A stretch of DNA of 64,000 nt from Lewinellaceae bacterium. GTDB lineage: Bacteria > Bacteroidota > Bacteroidia > Chitinophagales > Saprospiraceae. The stretch spans positions 124,001-188,000 of the forward strand of contig JADJWX010000011.1 of assembly GCA_016716135.1 (NCBI GenBank), written 5' to 3'. The stretch's first letter is position 1. Each line of letters starts with the position of its first letter. Of this stretch, positions 18,531 to 27,120 are shown piece after piece. The notes beneath the pieces were generated by a model. That model saw only the letters and a list, made by a program, of their open reading frames with translations, was not told the origin of the DNA and made no database searches. The position numbers and the translations under genes were made by a program.

Positions 18531-18713
18531 CTAAAATTTTTTCCTGCCAACAATCCAGCCTGCCAGTGCACCCAAGAACAAACCTACAGCCAGATTACCC
18601 GGCAGAATGCTCACCGAGGTCGAGGTCGATGTCCAGTCTTCGCCATAAAAACGAGTGACTGATATGCTTGGCACCAGACTAATGACCAAACCAATGCAGG
18701 CCCCAGGCCGCAT
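18531..18713 (-). CDS. Small membrane protein, unknown
   Basis: 60 residues from ATG 18713, which is preceded by an A-rich stretch typical of Bacteroidota starts. Two hydrophobic segments are visible, GACIGLVISLVPSISV (about 4-19) and LAVGLFLGALAGWIVG (about 41-56), ending in RKKF. The longer frame upstream of this ATG has no protein character and overlaps the preceding gene. It starts 50 nt after the end of the secreted hypothetical protein on the same strand. Could be spurious; no family recognised. Confidence 0.42.
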   Translation of the reverse strand: MRPGACIGLVISLVPSISVTRFYGEDWTSTSTSVSILPGNLAVGLFLGALAGWIVGRKKF

Positions 18714-18762
18714 CGATTTTTTTTTTGCATGTGAAGGTTTTTGACAACAGGCTTTTGCCTGA

Positions 18763-19221
18763 TCAATCCTGCCGGTCCGCCCGCGCTTCTTCGCGTTTTT
18801 CGATGTATTCCTCCCAAATTTCTTTGTAGTCGTACGACAAATAAAACTCGGAGTCGTAGGCCCCCCAGGCGCCGTTTTCAATCGCCAGGTTGAGGCGGCG
18901 AATGGCGTTGGCCGGCACCTGCAACACGATCACGTGCCCCAGGCCCATGGCAATCGTCCAGGAAATAATCCGGGCATCTTCCGGCGGAAACATGTCCCAG
19001 AAGCCCTGCGCTTCCAGCACACGGCGGATTTCCTGCAAATTTTTATCCTGCTGATGTTTGAGGATAAGCGTGACCATCACGCTGTCCTTCAGGGCAATCG
19101 GTTGCGGCTCAAAGGACGGGCCGGGCGAACTGGGTATCTCTACCGGTTCCTGGGCTGCCAAAATGCCGGGAATAAGGCCCAGGAAAAACACGAAAACCAG
19201 CTGTGTTATTTTTTTCTGCAT
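18763..19221 (-). CDS. Secreted hypothetical protein
   Basis: 152 residues. A clear signal peptide (MQKKITQLVFVFFLGLIPGI, then LAAQ), then a soluble alpha/beta-looking domain with no recognised family: VMVTLILKHQQDKNLQEIRR, VLEAQGFWDMFPPEDARIIS, and an acidic helical end (YKEIWEEYIEKREEARADRQ). Predicted periplasmic or exported. Divergent from the peptide transporter, sharing a 223-nt intergenic region. Confidence 0.75.
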   Translation of the reverse strand: MQKKITQLVFVFFLGLIPGILAAQEPVEIPSSPGPSFEPQPIALKDSVMVTLILKHQQDKNLQEIRRVLEAQGFWDMFPPEDARIISWTIAMGLGHVIVLQVPANAIRRLNLAIENGAWGAYDSEFYLSYDYKEIWEEYIEKREEARADRQD

Positions 19222-19385
19222 AGTACCAAAGTTATTTCTGCTGTAATATTGAAAAAGCGGGGGTCAAATATACGCCGTTGCCCGCCGCATTTTTCCATAC
19301 ATCCTCCGGCAAATCCGGAAGATCACTGCCGATACAGCTACAATTCCTTCGGTTTCCAAGCCAATCAATTCTTTTGCAGCAATCC

Positions 19386-19415
19386 TTGCAAAACTTTTTT
19401 TTGCATCTATTTTTG
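19386..19415 (+). promoter_or_regulatory. Bacteroidota-type promoter of the peptide transporter
   Basis: TTG at 19386-19388, a 19-nt spacer and the -7 box TATTTTTG at 19408-19415. Transcription would begin near 19421, giving a leader of about 25 nt before the ATG at 19445. Confidence 0.65.
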
Positions 19416-19444
19416 CCACGACCATTGTTCAAAACGACAAAACC

Positions 19445-21091
19445 ATGCGCAAACACCCTGCAGGATTACCGTATTTGTTTTTCACCGAAATGTGGGAACG
19501 CTTCGGCTTTTACCTCATGATCGGCATTTTCCTGTTGTACATGACGGACATCACCGCCAACGGCGGGCTCGGCTTCGACCGCACCACGGCATCCGACATT
19601 TACGGCACTTTCATCGCCCTGATTTATGTGACGCCTTTTATTGGCGGCCTGCTGGCCGACCGGGTGCTTGGTTTCCGGCGCAGCATCATCATCGGCGGGG
19701 TGCTTATGGGCGCGGGCTATTTGCTGCTGGCTGTTCCGAACAACCTGACCACCTTTTACGCCGCCCTGGCGCTGATGATCCTCGGCAACGGCTTTTTTAA
19801 ACCCAACATTTCCACCCTGCTTGGCAATCTTTACAACGAAGAACGATACAAGGACCAAAAAGACGACGGCTACAACATTTTTTACATGGGCATCAACATC
19901 GGTGCCCTCATTTGCAACTTCGTAGCCGCCTACCTGCGCAATACCTATGGCTGGGGCTATGCTTTTGCGGCAGCAGGTGTCGGTATGTTTATCGGCGTCG
20001 GCATTTTTTTAAGCGCAACCCGCCATATCGCGCATGCCGATGTGCGCAAGGAGGCCAATCCTGCCGAAGCCGGCGTGGCCACACTGCTCTCTTCGGTACT
20101 TTTGCCGGCCATCATTACCGGTTTTCTGGCCTGGCACATTCCCGACAACATTTTCGGCACGGACTCCACCGACGCCTTTATTTTTGGTTCCATCCCGGTC
20201 ATCGCGTTTTTTCTCTGGATTCTCTGGAAATCTACCCCGGCGGAAAAGCCCCGCATCCGGGCCTTGCTTTCCATTTATGCCGTGGTAATCGTGTTTTGGG
20301 CAGTTTTCAAACAAAACGGCACGGCCCTGACTACCTGGGCCGAATTTTACACCGACCGCTCCATGCCGGCCTGGATCGAGGGGCCGGCCAAATTCATGGG
20401 CACCGTCCAGGAAATAAAAAACGAGCCGGACACTTTCCCAATTTACGACGAGCAGTTCCGGACGACCAAAGACCCGGTGACTGATAAAATTGCCACGGCG
20501 CCGGATATTCTGCCGCCTTATTTGAAAAACTTACCCGAGGACGAATGGCCTGCGCCGGGGCAATCCATCAAGGTTGTGTCCACGGAAATTTACCAGTCGG
20601 TCAATCCGTTTTTTGTGATCGTACTAACTCCGCTGCTGGTCTGGTTTTTCGGGCGATTGCGGCAGCGAAAGCGCGAGCCAACGACGCCGGGGAAAATCGG
20701 CTGGGGCCTGGTCATCACGGCATTGTCGACGCTAGTGACCATTTTTGCGGTTTACGCCTGCCACAACGGCGCGGAAAAAGCCTCGGTCGGCTGGCTCATC
20801 GGCGCCTACGGCGTGATCACCCTGGGCGAATTGTGCATCAGCCCGATGGGCTTGTCCACGGTGTCCAAAATGGCGCCGCCGCGTATCGCCGGCCTGATGA
20901 TGGGCGGCTGGATGCTCGCCACCTCGATCGGCAACAAACTCAGCGGCGTGCTGGCCACCATGTGGGACAGCTACGATGACAAAGCCAATTTTTTCTGGGT
21001 AAACTTCGTCCTGCTGGCAGTTGCCGCAGGTGCATTATTTTTGATGCTGCGCTGGTTGAACCGGATTTTCCGGGAGCAGGGTTTGTCCTGA
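19445..21091 (+). CDS. POT/PTR family proton-dependent peptide transporter
   Basis: 548 residues, inner membrane, about 12-14 helices. The POT signature is at the N-terminus (EMWERFGFYLMIGIFLLYMT; the ExxER motif), with GGLLADRVLGFRRSIIIGGV and the conserved FKPNISTLLG and YNIFYMGINIGAL segments. These proteins import di- and tripeptides with protons. A roughly 110-residue soluble stretch between middle helices (about 325-385) is typical of the Bacteroidota members. Good promoter directly upstream; the small membrane protein gene begins 110 nt downstream on the same strand. Confidence 0.93.
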   Translation: MRKHPAGLPYLFFTEMWERFGFYLMIGIFLLYMTDITANGGLGFDRTTASDIYGTFIALIYVTPFIGGLLADRVLGFRRSIIIGGVLMGAGYLLLAVPNNLTTFYAALALMILGNGFFKPNISTLLGNLYNEERYKDQKDDGYNIFYMGINIGALICNFVAAYLRNTYGWGYAFAAAGVGMFIGVGIFLSATRHIAHADVRKEANPAEAGVATLLSSVLLPAIITGFLAWHIPDNIFGTDSTDAFIFGSIPVIAFFLWILWKSTPAEKPRIRALLSIYAVVIVFWAVFKQNGTALTTWAEFYTDRSMPAWIEGPAKFMGTVQEIKNEPDTFPIYDEQFRTTKDPVTDKIATAPDILPPYLKNLPEDEWPAPGQSIKVVSTEIYQSVNPFFVIVLTPLLVWFFGRLRQRKREPTTPGKIGWGLVITALSTLVTIFAVYACHNGAEKASVGWLIGAYGVITLGELCISPMGLSTVSKMAPPRIAGLMMGGWMLATSIGNKLSGVLATMWDSYDDKANFFWVNFVLLAVAAGALFLMLRWLNRIFREQGLS

Positions 21092-21201
21092 AATGTTTCG
21101 GGCACAGTTTCCGGCAGCGCGTTTTTGCCTCCGGTTTTTTAAATTTGCAACAAGCGCAACATTCAACCTTATTCGAAAAATAACAGAACGGATAATCAAT
21201 T

Positions 21202-21336
21202 ATGGCACGCAAACAACGGATTACCAAGCAACGGCAAAGCACCCGCGATCGTCAGGAAATGCGCAAGTTTCTCACCATCGTGGCCATCGCCTCAGTTGTG
21301 CTCATGCTTTTATTGTACTTCATTTTTGCCCGGTAG
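21202..21336 (+). CDS. Small single-pass membrane protein, 44 residues
   Basis: MARKQRITKQRQSTRDRQEM with RK is a strongly basic N-terminus followed by one hydrophobic helix (FLTIVAIASVVLMLLLYFIF, then AR and stop). Basic cytoplasmic tail, helix in the inner membrane. The ATG follows an AT-rich stretch. Not attributable to a known family; the clean composition and position after the transporter argue that it is real. Confidence 0.6.
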   Translation: MARKQRITKQRQSTRDRQEMRKFLTIVAIASVVLMLLLYFIFAR

Positions 21337-21377
21337 TTTTTTGCTGCAAACTTGAGTCATCCCGAATTTTTAAAATG

Positions 21378-21542
21378 ACTTCGGAGAAGTTAAATATTTG
21401 TAGGTCAGCGATTTAAGGGTGATCGACGACCTCCGAGAGGTCGCATGTGCAGGGGTTAGCACCTGGATATTCGACCTCTCCGAGGTCGGGCAACGGGTAA
21501 CCGGAGCATTTCTACAAATATTTGACCTCTCCGAGGTCTTTT
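21378..21542. repeat. Cluster of four short palindromes of the GACCTCTCCGAGGTC family (cluster 1)
   Basis: Copies: GACTTCGGAGAAGTT (21378-21392), GACCTCCGAGAGGTC (21428-21442), GACCTCTCCGAGGTC (21473-21487) and GACCTCTCCGAGGTC (21524-21538), the last preceded by CTACAAATATTT and followed by six T. The same units and the same CTACAAATATTT flank occur at 51046-51188. The 263-nt gap 21337-21599 holds nothing else. Confidence 0.85.
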
Positions 21543-21599
21543 TTATGGAAAAATTCGGGATGGCTCCTGTTTGCAGTAAAAACCAGGTGTCGCGTGCAA

Positions 21600-22742
21600 T
21601 CAGGACAGCCGGTTTTTATAATCGCGGTACGAAAACCGCTTCACCACATCCAACCGGCCCTCTGCCCGCCAAATCGCTATAGCCGGATGCGTCACGCCAT
21701 TAAACGTGGTGGTTTTTACCATGGTGTAGTGGATCATATCTTCAAAAATGATCTTCTGGCCAACCTTCAGGGGTTTTTCAAAACTATAGGCTTCCATAAA
21801 ATCGCCACTCAGGCAACTGACGCCGCCCAGGCGGTACTGGTGTTTGTCGCCCGGTTGCGGTTCTGCATTGGCAAAACGCACCGCAGGCCGGTAGGGCATT
21901 TCCAGCGTGTCGGGCATATGTGCGGTGAAAGAGACATCCAGAATTGCTGTTTTTACGCCTTTGTTTTTCACAATATCCAGCACCGTAGACACCAGCACCC
22001 CGGTATTCCAGGCAATGGCGCTGCCCGGTTCCAGGATCACATGCAGGTGCGGGTACCGGGCCCGGAACGCGCGTAACACACCGATCAGGTGCGCCGTATC
22101 GTAGCCCTGCCGGGTCATCAGGTGCCCGCCGCCGAAGTTTACCCATTTCAACTGGGGCAAAAATTGGCCAAACCGCGCCTCAAAATGCTCCAGCGTTTTT
22201 TCCAGGTCAAAACTTGTGCTTTCGCAAAGCGTGTGAAAATGGAGTCCTTCGATGCCTTCCGGGAGCTGGCCTTTGAAATTCTCCACCACCTCCCCCAGGC
22301 GGCTCCCGGGTGAAGCCGGGTTGTACAGTGCCGTACCTACCGGCGACCATTCGGGATTTACCCGGATGCCGGGACTGATTTTCGCGGGCGCATTTTCCAG
22401 CCGACGCCGGAAGCGTTTGTACTGAGTGAGCGAATTGAAGGTGATATGGCTGGAATACTGCATGATTTTCCCAAACTCGCGGGGCAGGTATGCCACGGAA
22501 TAGGTATGCGCCGGGACATGCATTTCTTCAAAACACAGCCGCGCTTCACCCAGTGACGATGCTGTGGCGCCGCTGAGATATTCCCGCACAATCGGGAAGG
22601 CACTCCACATGGCGAAACCCTTGAAAGCCAGGATGATCTGCACGCCGGCTTCCTGCTGGACCCGGTCGATCAGTTCCAGGTTTTTACGGAGCAGCGCTTC
22701 GTCGAGCACAAAACAGGGGGACGGTATTTTGGCAATTTCCAT
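21600..22742 (-). CDS. nspC: Carboxynorspermidine/carboxyspermidine decarboxylase NspC
   Basis: 380 residues, fold III PLP decarboxylase. It removes CO2 from carboxyspermidine or carboxynorspermidine, the last step of the aspartate-semialdehyde-dependent polyamine route. The N-terminus IPSPCFVLDEALLRKNLELI and the PLP lysine in LAFKGFAMWS (K41) are typical; further motifs are LHFHTLCES, VNFGGGHLMTR, VILEPGSAI and the second-subunit cysteine region GVSCLSGDF. The partner dehydrogenase is encoded 6.6 kb away at 29344-30552. Alternatives such as DapC/LysA decarboxylases are less likely because of the GGGHL and LSGDF segments. Confidence 0.93.
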   Translation of the reverse strand: MEIAKIPSPCFVLDEALLRKNLELIDRVQQEAGVQIILAFKGFAMWSAFPIVREYLSGATASSLGEARLCFEEMHVPAHTYSVAYLPREFGKIMQYSSHITFNSLTQYKRFRRRLENAPAKISPGIRVNPEWSPVGTALYNPASPGSRLGEVVENFKGQLPEGIEGLHFHTLCESTSFDLEKTLEHFEARFGQFLPQLKWVNFGGGHLMTRQGYDTAHLIGVLRAFRARYPHLHVILEPGSAIAWNTGVLVSTVLDIVKNKGVKTAILDVSFTAHMPDTLEMPYRPAVRFANAEPQPGDKHQYRLGGVSCLSGDFMEAYSFEKPLKVGQKIIFEDMIHYTMVKTTTFNGVTHPAIAIWRAEGRLDVVKRFSYRDYKNRLS

Positions 22743-22824
22743 AATTCAGTTTTTGTTTGAAGGTAGCGTTGAGCGCCACAAAAAGACGGAAAAAGCGGGA
22801 GTTTTACTAATTAGATGCGCTTGC

Positions 22825-23286
22825 TCAAAGCCACCAAAGTTCCACTTCCCCACCCTGCCGCCAATAGACGAGGGCGTTTTGGCCGTATTGCCGGCCCAGA
22901 TCAACCGCCTGTTCCGAAGCCAGACCGGGCGCCCACCAGCTGTTTTCTGCAGGCCAGTCGTCGTTTAACGAATGATGTACTGCCGGATACGGACCATTTG
23001 GCAAAAAGGGCAACAAATTTGTACGTAAGGATTCCTGCCGACTGGCATTTTCTGCCTCCGGCAATATCCGGGCAGCCGGGTTTTCAGCAGTTAAAAATGC
23101 AAATGTTTCAAAACCCCGGGCATCCAGCCAGTGTTGAAGGCCCATTGGCAAGGCGGCGCCGATATGAATATCGAAAGGTGGATCCTGCACGCGATAAACC
23201 GTCCGTAGGTAGGCTGCCACCAGCCGTCGGTCGAGTGTTCGCGGAGAATCTTCCAGCCTTTTTAGTACAGCAACGGGTTTTGACAT
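22825..23286 (-). CDS. DUF3293 family protein
   Basis: 153 residues, soluble. The family pattern is visible: FETFAFLTAENPAARILPEA followed by ENASRQESLRTNL, then WAPGLASEQAVDLGRQYGQN and ALVYWRQGGEVELWWL. DUF3293 proteins are small, of unknown function. Start ATG 23286 lies 70 nt from the divergent yidC start. 82 nt upstream of nspC on the same strand. Confidence 0.75.
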   Translation of the reverse strand: MSKPVAVLKRLEDSPRTLDRRLVAAYLRTVYRVQDPPFDIHIGAALPMGLQHWLDARGFETFAFLTAENPAARILPEAENASRQESLRTNLLPFLPNGPYPAVHHSLNDDWPAENSWWAPGLASEQAVDLGRQYGQNALVYWRQGGEVELWWL

Positions 23287-23293
23287 ACTTTTG
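23286..23293 (+). promoter_or_regulatory. Possible -7 box for yidC
   Basis: TACTTTTG matches TAnnTTTG 63 nt upstream of the yidC ATG; no good TTTG is found at the -33 distance, so support is weak. Confidence 0.33.
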
Positions 23294-23356
23294 CGGCGCT
23301 TTAAATGGGTTTACCCAAAATTCGCAAACAGGCATTGGATAATGCACACTCAATAG

Positions 23357-25237
23357 ATGGAAGACAAACAAAATAATCTCAATACGATTATCGGCATGGG
23401 GCTGATTTTTCTCCTGGTGTTTTTGTGGATGCAATATGCAACGCCGCCCAAGTCCGAGCAAGCTGAAAATCCGGCCCCGCAAACAACGGAAAAACAAGCC
23501 GAGCCAACTCCCCCGGCCGCCACGCCGGCCTCTGCTGCTCCGTCTGCACTCCCGGATTCCGCCCGGCAACTTGCCCAGGCGGCGCGTTTCGGCGCTTTTG
23601 CGCCCGCAGCCCAGGGCACAGAAAAAACCGTGACACTGGAAAATGAGCTGATGCGCATCACTTTTACCAACAAGGGCGGCCGGATCAGGGAAGTTTTTCT
23701 AAAAAAATACGACAAGATCAATATCGATACCGCCGGCAACGACATCCAGTCGCCGGTGCGGTTGTTGGAGGATTCCAAAAACCGGTTCGAATACCTGATC
23801 CCGGCAGCAAACACCACCAATGGCATCAGCTCGGCCGATCTGTATTTCGAAACCATTAAAACCGGTAACCAGCTTGTGTTTCGCGCACCGACCAGTACCG
23901 GCGGTTACTTTGAACAACGTTACACCTTGCAGCCCGAAAATTACCAGATTGATTATGAAGTTGGTGGCGAAGGCCTGCAAACCGCCCTGGCGCCGGGGCA
24001 AAATACGCTGCGCCTCAACTGGGTGAACCACCTGGGAAAACTGGAACGGAATCAGGAATACGAGCGCAGCATGTCGACAGTGTATTACAAACCCAATGAC
24101 GACGACCCGGATTACTGCGATTGCCGAAGTAACGACTCCGACGACCTGGGCGACCAGCCGGTTAAGTGGATTGCACACTCCAACCAGTTTTTCAATACTT
24201 CCCTGATTGCCAACAACTTTTCTTTCCGGAATTTTGTCGGCCAAACCGAAATGCGCACCGATGCCGAGACGGACCTGAAAACCCTGCGGACTTCTGCCGT
24301 AATACCACTGGACAACGGCAGCGCCAAAATGACGATTTACAGCGGCCCCAATGAATTTGACCGGCTCCGGGCCTACGACATTGAATTGCAGGACATTATC
24401 CCGTTCGGCTCTTCCATTTTCGGCGCCATAAACCGCTGGGTGATCCATCCGTTGTTTGAAATTCTGACCCGTTTTATCAGCAATGCCGGCCTGGCCATTC
24501 TGGCGCTCACGTTTTTGGTTAAATTCCTGTTGTATCCGCTGACATATAAAATGGTGCACAGCCAGTCCAAAATGGCGGCCCTGAAACCCAAGATAGACGA
24601 GTTGCGGAAAAAGCATGGCGGCGACCAGCAGGCCATGTCGGTTGAAACTATGAAATTGTACAGCGAGTTTAAAGTGAACCCCTTGGGCGGCTGTTTCCCG
24701 ATTTTCCTGCAAATGCCGATCTGGTTTGCGCTGTACCGTTTTTTCCCGTCGGCCATTGAATTTCGGCAGGCGAGTTTCCTTTGGGCCACCGACTTATCCA
24801 GCTACGATGTGGCCTTCCACCTGCCGACCTATATCTGGGGATTTGGCAACCACGTCAGTGCGTTTACCCTTATTTGGGTGGTAACGACGCTGTGGTACAC
24901 CTGGTACTCCATGAAGCAGATGGACAGCTCGGCCATGGCCGCCAGTGATCAAATGAAGATCATGAAATACATGCAATTCGGCATGCCGGTCATGTTCATG
25001 TTTTTCTTTAACAACTTTGCTTCCGGGCTTACGCTGTACCTCTGTTTCAGCAACCTGCTGAACATCGGGCAAATGGTGGGCACCAAGCAATTTTTGATCG
25101 ACCACGAAAAGATCAAGGCCCAACTGGAGGCCAATAAAAACCGGCCCAAGAAAACAGGAGGATGGCGCGACCGCTTCGAAGCCGCGATGAAGGAGCAACA
25201 GCGCGTACAAGCTGAAAAAGCGAAGAAGAAAAAGTAG
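23357..25237 (+). CDS. yidC: Membrane protein insertase YidC
   Basis: 626 residues. YidC inserts and folds inner-membrane proteins with or without SecYEG. An N-terminal helix (TIIGMGLIFLLVFLWMQYAT), a Pro/Ala-rich linker (about 30-75) and a large periplasmic beta domain (about 85-355) precede the conserved five-helix core (about 365-590), with YPLTYKMVHSQSKMAALKPK, NPLGGCFPIFLQMPIWFALY and MKYMQFGMPVMFMFFFNNFA. The lysine-rich end (QAEKAKKKK) suits ribosome contact. A separate Bacteroidota insertion with DDDPDYCDCRSNDSDD sits in the periplasmic domain. ltaE-like gene follows 14 nt later. Confidence 0.96.
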   Translation: MEDKQNNLNTIIGMGLIFLLVFLWMQYATPPKSEQAENPAPQTTEKQAEPTPPAATPASAAPSALPDSARQLAQAARFGAFAPAAQGTEKTVTLENELMRITFTNKGGRIREVFLKKYDKINIDTAGNDIQSPVRLLEDSKNRFEYLIPAANTTNGISSADLYFETIKTGNQLVFRAPTSTGGYFEQRYTLQPENYQIDYEVGGEGLQTALAPGQNTLRLNWVNHLGKLERNQEYERSMSTVYYKPNDDDPDYCDCRSNDSDDLGDQPVKWIAHSNQFFNTSLIANNFSFRNFVGQTEMRTDAETDLKTLRTSAVIPLDNGSAKMTIYSGPNEFDRLRAYDIELQDIIPFGSSIFGAINRWVIHPLFEILTRFISNAGLAILALTFLVKFLLYPLTYKMVHSQSKMAALKPKIDELRKKHGGDQQAMSVETMKLYSEFKVNPLGGCFPIFLQMPIWFALYRFFPSAIEFRQASFLWATDLSSYDVAFHLPTYIWGFGNHVSAFTLIWVVTTLWYTWYSMKQMDSSAMAASDQMKIMKYMQFGMPVMFMFFFNNFASGLTLYLCFSNLLNIGQMVGTKQFLIDHEKIKAQLEANKNRPKKTGGWRDRFEAAMKEQQRVQAEKAKKKK

Positions 25238-25251
25238 TTTGAATTGGACTC

Positions 25252-26298
25252 ATGCAAATCATCAACCTGCTTTCCGACACCGGCACCAAACCAACACCCG
25301 GCATGCTCCAAGCCATGATGGCCGCTGAGGTTGGCGACGATGTTTTTCGCGAGGATCCAACCGTAAACGCCCTGGAGGAAAAATGCGCAGCACTCGTCGG
25401 GCATGAAGCCGCGCTGTTTTGTCCCAGCGGCACCATGACGAATCAGATTGCCCTGAAAGTGCATACACGCCCGCTGGATGAGGTCATTTGTGATGAAATG
25501 AGCCACATTTACCAATACGAAGTTGGTGGATATGCCTTCAACAGCGGCATCGGGATAAATCTCATCCGAACCGACTACGGAATTCTTAATGCCGATCAGG
25601 TGCTGGCGGCAATTAAACCGCGCTTCGACTGGCTGCCGAAAAGCAGCCTGGTTGTTATCGAAAACACCTGCAACAAAGGCGGGGGAAGCACCTACACGCT
25701 CGATGCGATCAAAAATATCCGGCTTGTCTGCAAAAACCAGGGACTGGCCCTGCACCTCGATGGCGCTCGCTTGTTCAATGCTCTGGTGGAAACCGGCGAT
25801 ACGCCGGCAGCCATCGGCGCAGAGGTAGACAGCATCAGCATTTGCCTGTCGAAAGGGCTTGGGGCGCCGGTTGGCTCTGTGCTCACCGGCAGCCGAGATT
25901 TCATTGCCGAAGCCCGGCGGGTGCGCAAGGTAATGGGCGGCGGTATGCGGCAGGCCGGCTACCTGGCGGGAGCGGGCATTTATGCGCTCGACCACCACAT
26001 TGAACGCCTGCAGGAGGATCATGTGCATGCCCGGCAACTGGCTACTGCACTCAAGCAACTTGCCTACACAGCAAACATCCGGCCCGTGCAAACCAACATT
26101 GTCATTTTTGATTTGGAAAAACCGGCCACACCGCCGCATTTTTTGGAATACCTGAAAAAAAACGGGGTGAGTGCTTCCGCTTTTGGCCCGCAAACGATCC
26201 GCTTTGTGACGCACCTGGATGTAGATAGCCGGATGATTGCACAGGCGATCGAAATTTTGCAAGCCTATTCTGCAACGGGCAACAAATCCCAGCCATAG
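25252..26298 (+). CDS. ltaE: Low-specificity L-threonine aldolase / GntG-type PLP aldolase
   Basis: 348 residues, fold I PLP enzyme. It cleaves L-threonine or L-allo-threonine to glycine and acetaldehyde. Motifs: NLLSDTGTKPTPGMLQAM, GDDVFREDPTVNALEEKCAA, PSGTMTNQIALKVHT, LHLDGARLFNA (PLP aspartate), and the PLP lysine in SICLSKGLGAPVGSVL. Starts 14 nt after yidC, so probably co-transcribed. Its last 34 nt overlap the end of the convergent lipoprotein gene. kbl, another glycine/threonine enzyme, is encoded at 38055-39242. Confidence 0.92.
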   Translation: MQIINLLSDTGTKPTPGMLQAMMAAEVGDDVFREDPTVNALEEKCAALVGHEAALFCPSGTMTNQIALKVHTRPLDEVICDEMSHIYQYEVGGYAFNSGIGINLIRTDYGILNADQVLAAIKPRFDWLPKSSLVVIENTCNKGGGSTYTLDAIKNIRLVCKNQGLALHLDGARLFNALVETGDTPAAIGAEVDSISICLSKGLGAPVGSVLTGSRDFIAEARRVRKVMGGGMRQAGYLAGAGIYALDHHIERLQEDHVHARQLATALKQLAYTANIRPVQTNIVIFDLEKPATPPHFLEYLKKNGVSASAFGPQTIRFVTHLDVDSRMIAQAIEILQAYSATGNKSQP

Positions 26299-26981
26299 CC
26301 CATAGAGGTCCACCAGCCATAGGTTGAAGCCCGAACGATACCGTATTTGCCAGCGTACACGTAGGTTTCGCCGTTTGCATCAAAAGCCATGCTCCGGTTG
26401 TCAATTACGACATTAAGCCGGTCGTATTCCAGGTTAAAAAGCGAATAATCGACCGCATATCCATTCCGGAAACATTCGCAGTACGACAGATCCGTTTTCC
26501 AACCGGAAATTTGAATTTTGGGATCGGCAACCGGCGCGAGCGACAGACCCGTCGTGCCGGCAGCATAATGAAAAAGCCGCGATTTCAGGTAATCTGACCC
26601 ATCCGGGTAAATTTTCAGGGTGTCGTCTTTGATGTCCAGGAAATAGTGGTAGGTAGAGTCTTTTTCCGGCGCCATCCAGTTGTCTACGTCGCCCTTGTAG
26701 CGGACTTCTTCGGCGACCCTAAATCCCTTTGCTTCTTTGCCGACGATGGTAAGTACGAGGGTATCGTCGGTATAAACAAAATCATTGGTCGAGGATTGAA
26801 AATACTTTTCGCCCAGCAGGCCGAGGTACCGGCTGCTTTGTCCTACTTCCATTCGATCGAATTGAATTGGATTACCTTTGGCAACCGGGCCGCAGGGCGT
26901 TTCTTTTTTGCAACCAGTCGGCAGCAGGATTGCAGATGCGAGCACGATCGTAAATGTGATTTGTTTTAGCATACGATTCAT
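26265..26981 (-). CDS. Hypothetical lipoprotein
   Basis: 238 residues. Lipoprotein signal peptide with lipobox LPTGC (about residues 20-24) followed by KKETPCGP; basic-hydrophobic n/h regions (MNRMLKQITFTIVLASAILL). The mature part is rich in beta-type sequence, with FLDIKDDTLKIYPDG and an aromatic end (STYGWWTSMGYGWDLLPVAE). No known family recognised. Predicted membrane-anchored. Its 3' end overlaps the 3' end of ltaE by 34 nt, tail to tail. Divergent from the 27121 gene. Confidence 0.78.
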   Translation of the reverse strand: MNRMLKQITFTIVLASAILLPTGCKKETPCGPVAKGNPIQFDRMEVGQSSRYLGLLGEKYFQSSTNDFVYTDDTLVLTIVGKEAKGFRVAEEVRYKGDVDNWMAPEKDSTYHYFLDIKDDTLKIYPDGSDYLKSRLFHYAAGTTGLSLAPVADPKIQISGWKTDLSYCECFRNGYAVDYSLFNLEYDRLNVVIDNRSMAFDANGETYVYAGKYGIVRASTYGWWTSMGYGWDLLPVAE

Positions 26982-27120
26982 TGTTTTTTAATCGTACAGA
27001 CTATTATTTTTTCATAAAACGTTGGGTTACAAGGCCCGATTTTTGTAAAAATTACGGAATTCCATTTCCCAATAATTACCTTTACCTAGTTCTTTCTTCC
27101 GTTTAATACCAAATTCAAAT

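Noticed and set aside
21378..21542. CRISPR-like array of short repeats
   Set aside because: Units are 15-bp palindromes with uneven spacing and changing orientation, no constant repeat-spacer length and no cas genes.
24949..26313. 454-codon minus-strand open frame opposite yidC and ltaE
   Set aside because: Spans the ends of two secure genes in antisense and has no recognisable motif.
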